Source: Andrena cerasifolii (taxonomy: Eukaryota; Arthropoda; Insecta; Hymenoptera; Andrenidae). Taken from it: DNA of 64,000 nucleotides. Position numbers and translations under genes: made by a program. The stretch is from assembly GCF_050908995.1 (NCBI RefSeq), contig NC_135120.1, forward strand, positions 15,327,433 to 15,391,432, written 5' to 3'. The notes beneath the pieces were generated by a model, which saw nothing but the letters and a program-made list of their open reading frames with translations, ran no database searches and was not told where the DNA came from. The number at the start of each line of letters is the position of its first letter. The stretch's first letter is position 1. Below are positions 1 to 11,571 of the stretch, in pieces.

Positions 1-1575
1 AGCAAATTTTACTTTATTTGGTATTTTAAATTGAAAACAGTGGAAAGTATTCAATCTAGTACACTAAATATCACATTTTCTGCAAGTACAGCAGGTGTCC
101 TAATACTTAGGCGTCGTCCTTAAATTATGTAAGGCTAATTTTGGCAAATTCTTACCCCTCCCTTCCGTAGTATAAGAATTCGTAAGATTTTATATTTCAA
201 TCTCCTCCTTCCTTACTTAATATTTTTACATTGCATTATTTCAGTTATTAAAATTCTTTTATAGGTTTATATAATTCATTAGACTCGGTTTCGCGTATGC
301 GATGAAACGTCATTTTGAAGGCTACTCATATTGAAAATTAGGTTAAAAAAAAATTATGCAAGAAGCTACCAGACCCCCCGTAAGAAAACGTAAGAAAAAA
401 GAATCCCCAAAAGAACCTGGCATAATTGAATTATAACGGTGAAAATTACTTCTGTGATCTGGTTGATCCGTGCTGAAAAAGTATTATCTAGGTTCGATGG
501 GTAGTTTTCCCTAAATTCCACCAGCCTGTGCACACTCCAGTGGCGTAAGCCTGTTGCCACATTCTTAATGAATTCGCCCCGCGCTCAGTGGTAGAGCAAA
601 GAAACACTGACAACGAAAACAGCGGACACAATGGCGAGCTGACCAGGCAGAATTCATTATTTCAAAATCAGGGAATTCGGCGCGCCCTCTCGTCGACAAA
701 GGACCAAAAGGCTTCTGTCGAACACTCGTACGGACTCGTAGTCCAGCAAAGCTTGTTGAAGCTCGTATATCAATCTGCGTGCACGCAGATACATGGATGC
801 TGCTGGATGCATGGGTGAAAGCGTGCGTGACTATGGAATATGTATTCGTGGCTCGGTGGCGAACGAAAATGGGAGGCCATTCTGCTGTGGACTTAGGAGT
901 ATGGAGGAAGTGGGACGCAGGCAGCGGTGGTGGGCGAGAGGGGAGGACAGAGAGGGTGAAAAGTAATCGTGTCCATGCCGAAGGACTGGGAAGAGGATTA
1001 GTCGAACTGCTGCCATGAAATTGTTGCTGTTGCAATGGAATCGGGTTGCTTTGCGTTGACTTCTCTCTCAGGAAACGGCGCGCCACTCAGGATCCTCTGT
1101 CTGGCGCACCCATATTTCCTGGCATTACGATTCACGGGAGAAGGAAAGCGTCGGGGCAAAGTCGATGCGCTCCGTTTGATTACACCCTGCGATCCGATTA
1201 TATTCTCTTCCAGGCGAGCGTACTTTGTGCGAGGCTGACGCGTCAACTTTCCAATGAGAGATACGGGTCGCAACGCATGCAACGTGCTTGACGGTTCACT
1301 CGGTTACGCGCTCTTTAGCGTTTATTCATTGAGTGCTTGGTCGTTGGGATGTGATGTTTGCCTGCTTCGGAATGTTTAGGCTCCTTCTCGCGGGGTCGAA
1401 GTATAAAATAATGTGGGGCTGTAGGTTAATATTTTACATATGAAGTATTTTTAATTGTTCGAACTGTAGTGACGCAGAGAAGAGGTTATAAAATAACATT
1501 TACAGTGTAGGTGGAAAATGAGAGCCTAGGGCGCTGGGACTCGAAACCAAGATCGGCGGGTCCTCTGCGTGCGTA
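1..1575. other. Non-coding stretch, no gene seen
   Basis: The first 350 bases are AT-rich with no recognised motif. From about 560 to 1300 the sequence becomes GC-rich and CpG-rich. Open frames of up to 173 codons occur there on both strands, but they overlap one another, are rich in Ser, Arg and Pro, and show no family signature, so I read them as chance frames. A tRNA box-A-like string near 578-593 has no matching box B. Confidence 0.6.
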
Positions 1576-1672
1576 CTAGGGATGGAGTGGAAAATCACTG
1601 ACAGTGATTTATCACAGTGATCGCAGAATCACGATCACGGTCGTGATCGAAGTTAAATCGCGACCGTGATTT
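1576..1672. repeat. hAT-like terminus with clustered ATCAC/GTGAT palindromes
   Basis: After CTAGGGATGG comes a run of short palindromes built from ATCAC and GTGAT: AATCACTGACAGTGATT, ATCACAGTGAT, GATCACGGTCGTGATC and AATCGCGACCGTGATT. Dense subterminal palindromes behind a TAGGGATGG-type end are typical of hAT DNA transposons, where they can serve as transposase binding sites. I see no matching right end and no target duplication, so this is a solo end or truncated copy. Assignment to hAT is inference from motif style. Confidence 0.4.
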
Positions 1673-2700
1673 GTTTAACTTGAATGAATTCGAGCGCCAA
1701 CTAAACATACAGACAGAAAACATACCAACACAATACCAAATTAACGGGGCGCCACCTATGTGCAAATATCGCACCACTGGCCGTTCCCAAACACCAACTG
1801 CCTACAGCTCGGCCAAGCTTGATAAATATGAAAGCAAACACAAATCGGAACGTCAAGGCACAAGAGGCACACAATCCCACTTATAAAATTGTAGGTGGAA
1901 AAAGCACCGTGTACGGTGCGCGGCGATGGTACCAGACACGTTGAGAAAGCTTAAATGTCTGAGCGACGATCAACCGACAGCGTTGATCACGGTCCCCCCG
2001 AACGCACTATTTCAAGAGGGAGCGATCGTTGGGCGCAGAGGACGGGTGGCGTGCACCAGGCTTATGAATACGTCTGAAAAGTGTATCGGCAATTGCCATC
2101 TCTTTCACGTAGCGATATATGCCCGCGGTATAATCGGGTCCTGCCAGTGGCAGTAGCGGCAATTGGACCGATAGGAATGGCTACCATTAGAGTATCTTGG
2201 ACACGGCCCAGGACCTGGTTCTGCAGTAAATGGATTTTCTTTGAAAGACATCGTGTACCCCGGTAGCCAGTAGCCGACAGCGTTTTCATAACTCTGCCCG
2301 ATTCATCCGCGAAATCAGCGTTCCCGTCCCGATACCGTCCCGAGCTGGAAAGCCTTCCGCGCATCGAACGGTAATCCGCTCCCCCTTGAATAAGAAACCT
2401 CGTAATAACGCAACGTGTAACCAAAGATTTCCATTATACGTTCGAATTCCATCGCTGATTTCCCCCGGTACGTAGAAAAATACACCGGATATTGCTGCCG
2501 CGACGGAAATTTACGGGGACCTCTACCTCGCTGCGACGTTTGCACATTACGCTTTCCCGCCATTTGCCGTTCAATCGCGAAACGTTTACGTGTTGTGTGT
2601 CTGGCGGGGAGAGTTTTGAGATTTAGTGAAGTCTCGATTGTTTGCTTTATAAATTTGTGAGGATCTAAAATGTGGAAATTAAGGCTGTTGGCTGTACCTA

Positions 2701-2872
2701 TAGGGTGTGTGTGATGGAAGATAGTATAATTCAGTTCAGGTACCTTCGGTCCGCGGAAATTCAAAGAATAAGCTTCATTACAGCACCTAATTTTGATCCA
2801 CATGGTTTCTTAAGAAAAAATATAACGTGCACCATACATTTAAACAAGCATTTTCTTTTCTGGTACACCCTG
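2701..2872. mobile_element. Possible TA-flanked MITE with (C/T)AGGGTGT ends
   Basis: The left end TAGGGTGTG follows TA (2699-2700). The right end, read in reverse complement, is CAGGGTGTA and is followed by TA (2873-2874). Inverted similarity covers only the outer eight or nine bases. The same unequal pair, T at the left end and C at the right, occurs in the much clearer element at 37246-37393, which is the main reason to list this one. It has no coding content. TA flanks suggest a Tc1/mariner-type target site, but the match could be chance. Confidence 0.3.
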
Positions 2873-2957
2873 TACACCTAACAGAATTACAAATAAATTT
2901 ACGTGCGCGTGATAGATATGAAAATTATGGGAAACAAAAAAAATATAATGTTTGGAT

Positions 2958-3129
2958 CAGTGGCGCACTCAGGATTTAATTTTGGGGGGAGCCAAGTTGA
3001 ACGGATAAAATTCATTAGGTTATTATAAAAATTTATTTAAAGAATAAAATCCAGTGTTCTTTTCTTTTTAAAAAGCCCCTTCTTTGGGGGGTACCAGGAC
3101 ACCTTGGCCCCCCTCTGGGTGCGCCACTG
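2958..3129. mobile_element. Non-autonomous hAT-like MITE with 8-bp target duplication
   Basis: The 172-bp element starts CAGTGGCGCACTCAGG and ends, in reverse complement, CAGTGGCGCACCCAGA. A GGGGGG-GCCAAG block follows inside both ends, giving terminal repeats of roughly 35 bp with small gaps. The flanks are GTTTGGAT (2950-2957) and GTTTGGAG (3130-3137), an 8-bp duplication with one mismatch. CAGTGGCG termini with 8-bp duplications are a standard hAT signature. The AT-rich interior has no transposase, so it must have been moved in trans. Confidence 0.75.
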
Positions 3130-3137
3130 GTTTGGAG

Positions 3138-3198
3138 AAAGTCATAATTCCTTTTTGGAAGATGTGGCCCTGGGGGGACCATCTAGGTCCGCCACTGT
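3138..3198 (-). repeat. Second hAT-like terminus, truncated
   Basis: Read on the minus strand from 3198, this begins CAGTGGCGGACCTAGATGG and continues into a CCCCCC block, closely resembling the ends of the MITE immediately to the left but not identical to it. Its partner end is not visible on the left side. The neighbouring MITE may have inserted into or beside an older copy and removed the other half. Confidence 0.5.
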
Positions 3199-6100
3199 TT
3201 ATAATTTATAAAACAAGCAGTTATAGAATACCTCATTTTCATGAAGCACAATGTGCTCTTGTTTCACACCCTTTTCACGACCAACTTGGTAGGTCACCGT
3301 TAAGGGTGTCAAGTACGACGTTGAATGGTGTACTGAACAAGGTGATAGTATTGACACAGGTCATTCTGGAGCACATAAAACGTGCCGTTTGAACGTTGGA
3401 TGAACCAAGTCTCGTCGAATCGGCAATAATTTTGGTTATTATAGGAACGAAGGCACGACCGAGTCCTGATCCCCATCGCAAGAGTTATAGACTAATTAAA
3501 TCGGTGACAGAGCGTATTTGTGCTTTCACCGAACGCACGCGACTAATTACCAGTTTACGGCGAACCAATGGCACGTTAGGTGTAAGCGATTTGTCGGTTC
3601 CCTTCTAATTGCTCGCATCGACGTTCGTTACGAGCTTGTAATTTTGCGTCACTCGCATACTGCTGCGATTTGTTACGTGCTGGGGTTGTGGGCTAGAATG
3701 GATCGTCGTTGTGAAAAGATATCCAACTGTTTATCGAGAATTATTAATCGAGGTTCTCGTATGTAAACTATGCTGAATCTACATATATATTTGAAAAAAT
3801 GAAATTCTTTTCTGATGCCTAATTAGAGTATGAATTGTTCATACCATGAACAATACAGTTAAGTTCATTGAACATTGTTTTTTTAGTGATGAAGTAAGGT
3901 ATTAAAACTTGTTTTTCTCAAGGAAGCTGTTTTGTGACATTCCTTGCTTTTTCCCCTTACCTATTTACACATTTTCTACTTTTACTCATCTCTTCCAAAC
4001 TACCACCGTCCCTGCAGACTGAATAAATCTAAAATACCAGCCCTGATCCACAGAACTATCTCCTACAAAATGAACCCAGACATTCATTAGTGTACCCCGT
4101 AAATTCCCCACAAATATCCCCCAATGAATTCTGCTAAAAATAATAGCGAAACCAATCATTACCATCACTCACACTCTGTGGCAACATATCACCGGCAGTA
4201 ACGGAGCTCACGTTCCGCTAAAACAGCTCTAAAATGACACGTTCCCTTCCCGCCTAACGTTGTAATCATCCCTCTCTCGCGGCGCCTATACCATCCATAC
4301 CGATTCCCCTTTATCTCCCTGTCGGCTTGAAGATTGCCCCTCGTCGATCCGCCCTAACCAACGGAACTTACGAACGTGAGGCACGAATAAAGTGTCGATT
4401 CTTCCAAAGGACAGAATTAGGAGGTTCTAGGAGGCTGGCTGCTGGCCAGCCAGCCAAGTTTCCGATATGCAATTCCGCTTTATTTCCGGATCGTTTGACG
4501 CGGCCCGCGCGTTCGCGCAAAGGCTAATGTAATGGAAACGCTGGTAAGCCCTCCTATGCATATTATTGTGCTACTTCCATGCCGCGTCGCAATGCTAATA
4601 ATTGTTATGGCCCGATAGAGTGCAATTCCACGCCACTCGACCGCCGCGCCGGCCGGATCGCCCGGCCATTCCACTTTGGCATTGAATAAATTGCAACAGT
4701 TTTCCCGTCGCTCCCCAATTCGTTTCAACTAGAGGATCATCGTTCTGCCCACGTTAACGTCCGAGCTCCCTCCGCGCCCAAACCCCCTACATCCCTCCAC
4801 CCCGCTGCGTCATCAATTCGATTTCGTTCGATTTGAATCGTTCGAATTGATTTGACCTTTGTCAGCTAACACTGGAGGGACTGGACAGAGGAACGGCTCC
4901 TCGTGCAAAGACAAGTAAAAAAATGTGAAATAATTTCTTTTTGCTGGGTGCATACTTTTCGGGGAGGGATGATTTCGATGGTGGAAGTAGTGTGGGGGTG
5001 TATAGTCTTGAAAATTTAGGTAACGAATTATTTTGGGAATTTGAAGAACTCGGGAATGGGAACTTGGTGGAATTCGTTTAGGGCAATTTGAAATATGAAG
5101 ACCACAAGTTTGTTGACGACAACATGCACGATACTTTCAGCAGTTGTTATAAAACATTAATGTCAGAAGTTGTATGCTGAGACTATTACGAACTTTCTGT
5201 TATTCGAGTGCGATATTCTTATTTTATGTATATTATATTAAATTTATTTAAGTGAACATACAATGTCATAACTTCATGCTGATTATCATTTTTTTTTTCA
5301 CAAACTATGTAACGGACTGAAAATAATTATTTTAGATTTTTTATTTGCTTTTCCGTAGTCTGTGCCAGGATTCGTTGGACACCCTGTATTATAGTGGATC
5401 GGCGTTCGACAAGAACGGAGCGTGTGGAACGAATACTGTTATGGACTCTGGAACTGTTTCCACAACCGATTCTTTTTTTCGCACAGCAACTGCAACAGCG
5501 CCAACGATCGTAGAGTTCTGTTGAATTCGGCGAGCCGTGTGCTCCGACCACAGTATTTTTTATTTTATGGGTCGAATCACTTGGTAACGTGGACCACATA
5601 GATTTCGAGGGGATTCGTCAATTGCAGTTGGGTGTATTCAATGCGCTTGAAAATTAGATCGAACGAGCAACGATTGGGAAGAATGATGTATTTCGGGTGC
5701 GTCGACTATGGAAAGATTAAAGGGAGGGAAATGTGTAGTTATGCGTGCTGCTGCAGTGAAAAGAATACAACTTTGATCAGACGTATTGGAAAGTATGAAA
5801 CTTGTTTATTAGTTTTGTAAAATCATGTATATTCGTGTTAAATCTTCAGAATAGGTATAGCCACTTCTGTAGGTATTTACAATCACTATACAGATGGGAG
5901 ACAAATTTCACAATTATTAAAATAATTAACTTCTCTACTCTACTTTTTTACGTTTCACACATCTACTTCCTTGCAAATGAATTATTTGCAATTAATGCCA
6001 TCAATGGCACTTTAGAACAATAATTGTATATAAATGGTTGAAGCAACGAATGATTGTCTAGTAAAGCATATAACTTATTACTGTGAGTAAATCAAATTCC

Positions 6101-6900
6101 GTGCGGAAAATATCACAGATAGCATTCATAGAATAATACTTGGGAAAGTTTCCATTCGGTAACTTTTTATTTAGGTTTTTATTAGCTTGGGGTGTGTTTG
6201 CACCCCTGTCCACACTCCATAGAGTGAAGGTTAATAAAAAGATACCAATAAAAGTACCAATTCCCTCAACAGGAATCTGGCCATTATACAATGGCCGACA
6301 AAAGCGGAACGGGAGGCGTTGAAAGGATTTTCACGGCTCGACCCCAGGAACGAAGTAGCTTGTCTTCCTTTATTGGGCTCAGAGACGTAACCGGTAACGT
6401 TTCATGCAAAACGCTTTTCAACTTAGGCCAGCGGAGTCGTTAAAATTTGAAATGTAAATGAGCCCGCCCCCTCCCACTGGAAGGGACTCGATAACGTCGA
6501 AATCCCAGCAAAAATCACTCGGCGTTACTGCAGTTTCGCGCTTCCTATACAGCAGATGCTACGATTTTATTTTCCTTCGCCAAGTTCTGAGCGGTGCCCG
6601 GTCGCCACGGTTGCTCCGTATCGGCCAGCGCCGCCATGTAAACGAGGAGATTCCGAGCTGTAACAAGCGGTAACTAAACGCGTAAGACCGTGCCGTACAA
6701 CCGTGCCCGGCCATTGGTTTAACGAGAGCGTAAAAGTTAAAACAGTAAGTGCCCCTTAAAAGCGCTTTTCCACCGCGGCTTTAAACAGCACGCACCCCAG
6801 TATTTTATACGCGCAACTCCTTCCTTCAGTTTTTACTTGCCCCGGATAAATGAACCAGGCAATTTTCGGACCACTTCAGACGAGCCCTTGATGTCTCTTC
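3199..6900. other. Non-coding stretch with a solo (C)AGGGTGT end
   Basis: No coding sequence is supported here. 3220-3770 is mixed sequence with short chance frames, 4200-4850 is a GC-rich island, 4900-5340 is AT-rich, and 6300-6830 is a second GC-rich island. At 5377-5386, ACACCCTG followed by TA is the inverted form of the CAGGGTGT end seen in TA-flanked elements elsewhere in the window. No partner end was found nearby. Confidence 0.5.
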
Positions 6901-7131
6901 TTAAGGGGCAACATACACCTACGACTAGAACAACCAGGGTGAAATTTGACAATTTTCTTTCGCAGAAAATATTTTGTAATTTAAACATCTTTATGTGCAT
7001 CTTAAAATACATACTTTAATTTAATTATAAGATGCATATAACGATTTTTCAATTAAAAATTATTTTTAATGGGAAAAAATTGTTAAATTTCACTGTGATT
7101 TTTCTAGTCCTAGATGTATGGCGTTTCTTAA
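6901..7131. mobile_element. TTAA-flanked palindromic foldback element
   Basis: A 223-bp element (6905-7127) lies between TTAA at 6901-6904 and TTAA at 7128-7131. The reverse complement of the right half aligns without gaps to the left half over about 108 bases at roughly 80 percent identity. Shared blocks include GACTAGAA, GTGAAATTT and ATGCATCTTA. Almost the whole element is therefore inverted repeat with a very short loop. The left end reads TTAAGGGGCAAC; the right end has drifted to TTAAGAAACGCC. There is no coding content. TTAA targets suggest piggyBac-type integration, but the GGGG start is not the canonical CCC terminus. Confidence 0.7.
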
Positions 7132-10100
7132 TCCCCTTGCAGCTCCAACGTCAAGTGGGGTTCGATGTCATACCTGGCCCAGGAAAATTGATTCCTACGT
7201 GGATTTTAACGCTGATTGTTGAAGGTGTTTAGAGGGGAAGTGTTGATACTCCGCAAACAGTTTTGCGTGAAAAATGTTTGGGAAAACGTAGGGTTGCGCA
7301 TGGATCGAAAGTGGTGGGGAATATATAATATGGATAATAAATGTTTATCTGGCTTTTCAAATATGATTTGATTTTTAATATATGAATTTCAGGTTGTGAA
7401 TCTATGCGAGGATTAGGTACACTGTGGACATGAATCTGAACTAGCTTTGAAACATACTCCGTGGCAACTCAGTCTTGAATAACAAACCTCTAGAACAGAG
7501 AAGTTAGATGACAAACGTACTATTCAAACCTCCCATGTCTCTCCTTCTGTATAAATATTTGTTTCTTAAACACTCTAACAATAAGAGACGTTACAAAGCA
7601 TATGGTTTCACAAAAAAAAGAAGATAAACTACTTAAACATAAAAGTAAGGAAAATTTTTATTCAAATTCGCATCGACAAACAATACAAATTAATTTCCAA
7701 CCTAATCGTTATTCCACCACCAACTGTTTACTGGAGTAAAAGCTGAGGGGGCGTAAAGTGCCCAATTTCTTTCCACCGAGGAAGGCACTAAAAGTAAAGG
7801 TTAATATCGGAGCTGGAATTATAAAGGAAACGAGAAACTGTCGCAGAATCCGTTACTTTGCCGTGCTCTGTATGTACAGTAAAGGCGACTCGATTTCAGG
7901 TAGTCATAGCAATCGTATTAGTTCAATCGCACAAGAAATCGAAGCGTACAGCTGACTTTCCGCTCGTGGACTCTCGGTACATGAAATTTTATTGAACGAT
8001 TTCCCGAGGGAATAAGTGTTTCCCTCTGCTCCTTGTTTCCAACTTTCCGCGCCAATAAAAGATGCATTAGTCAGCGGCGCGGGCATAAAAGGAAAGCAAA
8101 AGTTTTCAGTGTCATCCTTGGCCTTCCGTCGGTAAATTTTGGAGAACGGCATAAAGGTCGGGGACGGAGGGGTCTGAACGAAGAAATGTAGCAGCAATGG
8201 CAGAAACTAAGGCTTGGCGATGCGCCATAGCGATTTATTTATTTTCCTCTGTGCAAACTTCCCTTCGGGGAGGGGAGGGGGGGGGGGGGTGGCTAGACAA
8301 ACAAGGGAACAAAAACGTTTTATTACGCGATTAAGCTCAATGATGACAATATTTCAGCAGGCGATAAAAGAACTCGCCAGACGCAGCTACTGGAAAAAAG
8401 AAAGAGACGGGGTTGTCCGACAATTTTCGACGAATTTTGATTTATTAACGAAAATTCCGAGGAACAATGAATGGTAAGGAATGGTAATGAATCTCATTTT
8501 CGATGGAGCACCTGGAAATACAATTACAAAGTCTACGCACGCTCAACTTTATCAGAATTATCAAAATTATTTTGTTTTTTTAACATTTTTAATTTATAGG
8601 AATTTTTGTGACGAAATGTGCATCAGTTGTAAAAGTTTAACGATTAATTAAAATGTGATAGTAACACTGCGAAAATTGAACATCTTCAAAAATAAGTATA
8701 AAATATAATTCTTTGAATGAATGCAATTTAAACACAAGAAAGTCGATATTTTCTTAACCGTGCTTTCTTATGTCGTTATACAGTAGAAGTTGATTTTTTT
8801 TTGTCAGATCACGAAGTTACTGTTCTCTTGCTAGGAATTTTTACTACCTACTTCAGGATTGTCGATATTTGCTAATTTCTGACAATACGCAGCCTCGGGG
8901 GGAATCGACGGTCGAAGAGAAGGAAGGAAAGAAGAAGCTGTAAAGAGCGCCTGTGTTCATGAAACATTTATGCGATCATAAAGACAGTTCATAAAGTTTG
9001 TACGTGGGGATGTAGTCGCTAAGCTGTCGTACGCATACACTGATGCCGAAATCGCGCGGGCGAAATGTTCATGAGTCGCGCTGCCATTAGTTTTACAACT
9101 TGGAAAAGCTATTAACTTTCCTCTGCCACGAACGTATGTAATTGCAATATACATACGCAATATTCTACCACAAAAAAATAAATAAATAAAAAACCTTCGA
9201 AAATGTGGGAACGAGTCCAAGAGGCGCCATCAATTCGTTTCTCGCTATCAAAGTCCGATGGGAAGCAAATTTTACGACGAAGTCGTTAAGCGAGATCGGG
9301 CAAAACAATAACGAATCGCTGGCTGGAAGGATGGCCGGGCGATAAATAATGCTTTTGTAATAAATAATCGTATTACGTGGCCACGTGGGGCGTTTCGCGA
9401 TCGGCGGACAGAGTCCATGGGCCAGCAGATCGCTGCTCCCGTACGTACGGTCACGATGGTATCGTGATAATCGACGTTCGATAATATCCTCCAATAAATT
9501 TGCCCCGATAACGGAGAGGATTTATATTATTGGAGCACCGCGGATTATAAACGCCGGGTTACGACGTGCTACGGGGCCAATTCGTTCTCCTCTGACGGGA
9601 ATCATCTACAGCTGAACGATAGCGATACGGTTCCTCTGCGTTTTCTTTCCAAATATATCGACGCTGCTATCCTGTTTTCACTTGCATTTTTATTATCTGT
9701 GATTATAGACTGTCTATTCTCCATAATTAGGTTGTAAAATCCCTGCAAAAGCTGTAAATGAAGGTTGTTCTGACACACTGTGGTGGTTAGAAGATAGCTG
9801 CCACTTAACATGTTGCAGCGTTGCCTTGTGATAAATTCATATTGCGAAGTACTATGTTAGATACTAATTAGTGTTCAAGTGTATTTAATTTAGAATTTGG
9901 AATTCAGGTTTGCTGGAAGATATGTACCTATTAGTATTTTGTTTCATTTGTTTTAATAAAAACGCTAAAAAAATCCTAAAATCATTCATTTTCGCCGCGG
10001 GCTAAACGTATGTGCATAACCTATTAAGAATTAAGTGCAAAAGCGTCGAACCATCAGTTACATTCAAATGGTGTTCAAGGGGCTACATTGGGCTACTCTT

Positions 10101-11350
10101 AAACACAATCCTTCTTGTTTATTGATAATACTGGAACAAAAACGTAGCATTCCACTGAAAGTAAATTACGCTAGGGGTTAAAATGGACCCCGTATTTGCC
10201 ACGCAGTCAACTGGTATCCGCCACATAAGGGTTAAAAGGCAAGGAGTGGCAAACAGCTATACATCAACGACGGTTGGAGAGGGGTAAGGAAGACGAAGGT
10301 GAAAACGAAGGAATTGGGCCACTTTCCCTTGTCCCGCGTTGTAATTGGAAACCGTCCCCGAAGATCGTCCTATGTATCAACAGCCCGCTGGATAACGGGG
10401 CCGTTCTCTTCCGCTTATCGGATAATTACGGGGATGAATCCGCCTTGCCGCGGATTGGAACGAAGACTGGCTCGTCCTAGGAGCACGCTCCTTCGGTGGA
10501 AACGATAGCACCGGGAGAAGAAAAGGGGCCAGAAGAAAGAGAAGTCGTTACAAAAAGTCAAGTCGGATCAAGTCGAGGGGCTGCACACTCGTGAAAAGGG
10601 ATGTAGGCGTTAGATTAGCGTGATCTCCAGTGATAACGTTCTCTCCCCCTTCATTCCCCTTTCCTTGTTCTTCCCTCCGACAGCCTGGATGGTAGCGGCT
10701 CCTCCGCGTTTCCCTCGTCTGGGCGTCACGACTTTCATAGAGCCATGGCCTGGGCTCCAAGAACGGGCAGCATCTTAGCACGTTGCTAGCGTGCAATTAC
10801 TGACCCCTTAACGAGGAGGGTTGCGGATGCAACTTTTGAAAATCTCCTATTAGAAATAACGGCCCCCCGGGCGTACGTGTCTCAAGCTCCCCGGCAAATT
10901 GGAATCTGCGCGATGAGAAGGGCGCGCTCACCCTCCCCCTGCGACCCCCCTCCACAAAGTAGTCGAAGACCGCGTCGAAGGGAATCGATTTGTGTACCGG
11001 CAGTTTCGTTAAGACGCGATTAAGGCAGCTGGTTTGTTTTCCCTGAGAGTCGAGCCTCCTCCCCCGGATACCCGTGAGACTTTCCTATGCTAATTCGCGA
11101 ATCGGGGAATAGATTGCGTTTTAACGCGTAAGTTGCTGTGGGAAATCCGGCTGAGCACGCGAGAGATCCTGGAGATTGTTTGATAATTCCTGTTGAGGGT
11201 GATTGCGGCTGAGTTTTGAGGGGACCGTGGATTTTCTTATGATTAGTTCGCGGCTTTTCTCGGGTTATTCGGATCCTGAGGACAATATTTGGAGAGCACT
11301 AGGTGTGGGACCAGCAGGCATAGGATAAAATGCACAAAAGGATTCTTCCC
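7132..11350. other. Non-coding stretch with G-quadruplex-type run and possible piggyBac-like end
   Basis: No gene is supported. At 8267-8290 there are G4 blocks followed by a run of 14 G, a strong G-quadruplex candidate on the plus strand. GC-rich islands lie at 8880-9650 and 10250-11280, with AT-rich DNA between. At 10165-10235, in reverse complement, TTAACCCTTATGTGGCGG is followed by a GGGGTCCATTTTAACCCC segment, which resembles termini of small piggyBac-like elements. No partner end was found, so I keep it as a note only. Confidence 0.45.
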
Positions 11351-11571
11351 AAAGGACCCAATTACTGACACCTAACCAATTACTGACACCTTAAGCTATT
11401 TTACTTAAAATAACGAATAAATAAACGTTGTAAAGTCATACACAAAAAGAATTATGTAATTCAACCTATAATCTATACTATAGATTATATACTATAGTTT
11501 ATTTATTCGTTATTTTAAGTAAAATAGCTTAAGGTGACAGTAAGTGGTTAGGGTCAGTAATTGGGTCCTTT
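11351..11571. mobile_element. Near-perfect long hairpin (MITE-like inverted repeat)
   Basis: The left arm 11351-11426 (76 bases) and right arm 11497-11571 (75 bases) are reverse complements, differing by one indel and two substitutions. The outer ends read AAAGGACCCAATTACTG. The 70-base loop contains its own AT-rich palindrome around ATCTATACTATAGAT. The left arm also carries an internal direct repeat of CCAATTACTGACACC. This is the best-preserved inverted repeat in the window, suggesting recent origin or gene conversion. No clear target duplication was identified, so the superfamily is unknown. A transcript would fold into a long dsRNA stem. Confidence 0.75.

Noticed and set aside
571..600. 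GCTCAGTGGTAGAGC resembles tRNA box A
   Set aside because: No box B (GGTTCGANNCC) within the following 80 bases and no acceptor pairing, so not a tRNA and not a clear SINE head.
565..1086. 173-codon minus-strand frame
   Set aside because: Low-complexity Ser/Pro/Arg composition with multiple competing frames and no domain.
1508..1560. Minus-strand GGTTTCGAGTCCC as a possible box B
   Set aside because: The T-stem does not pair and no upstream tRNA features are present.
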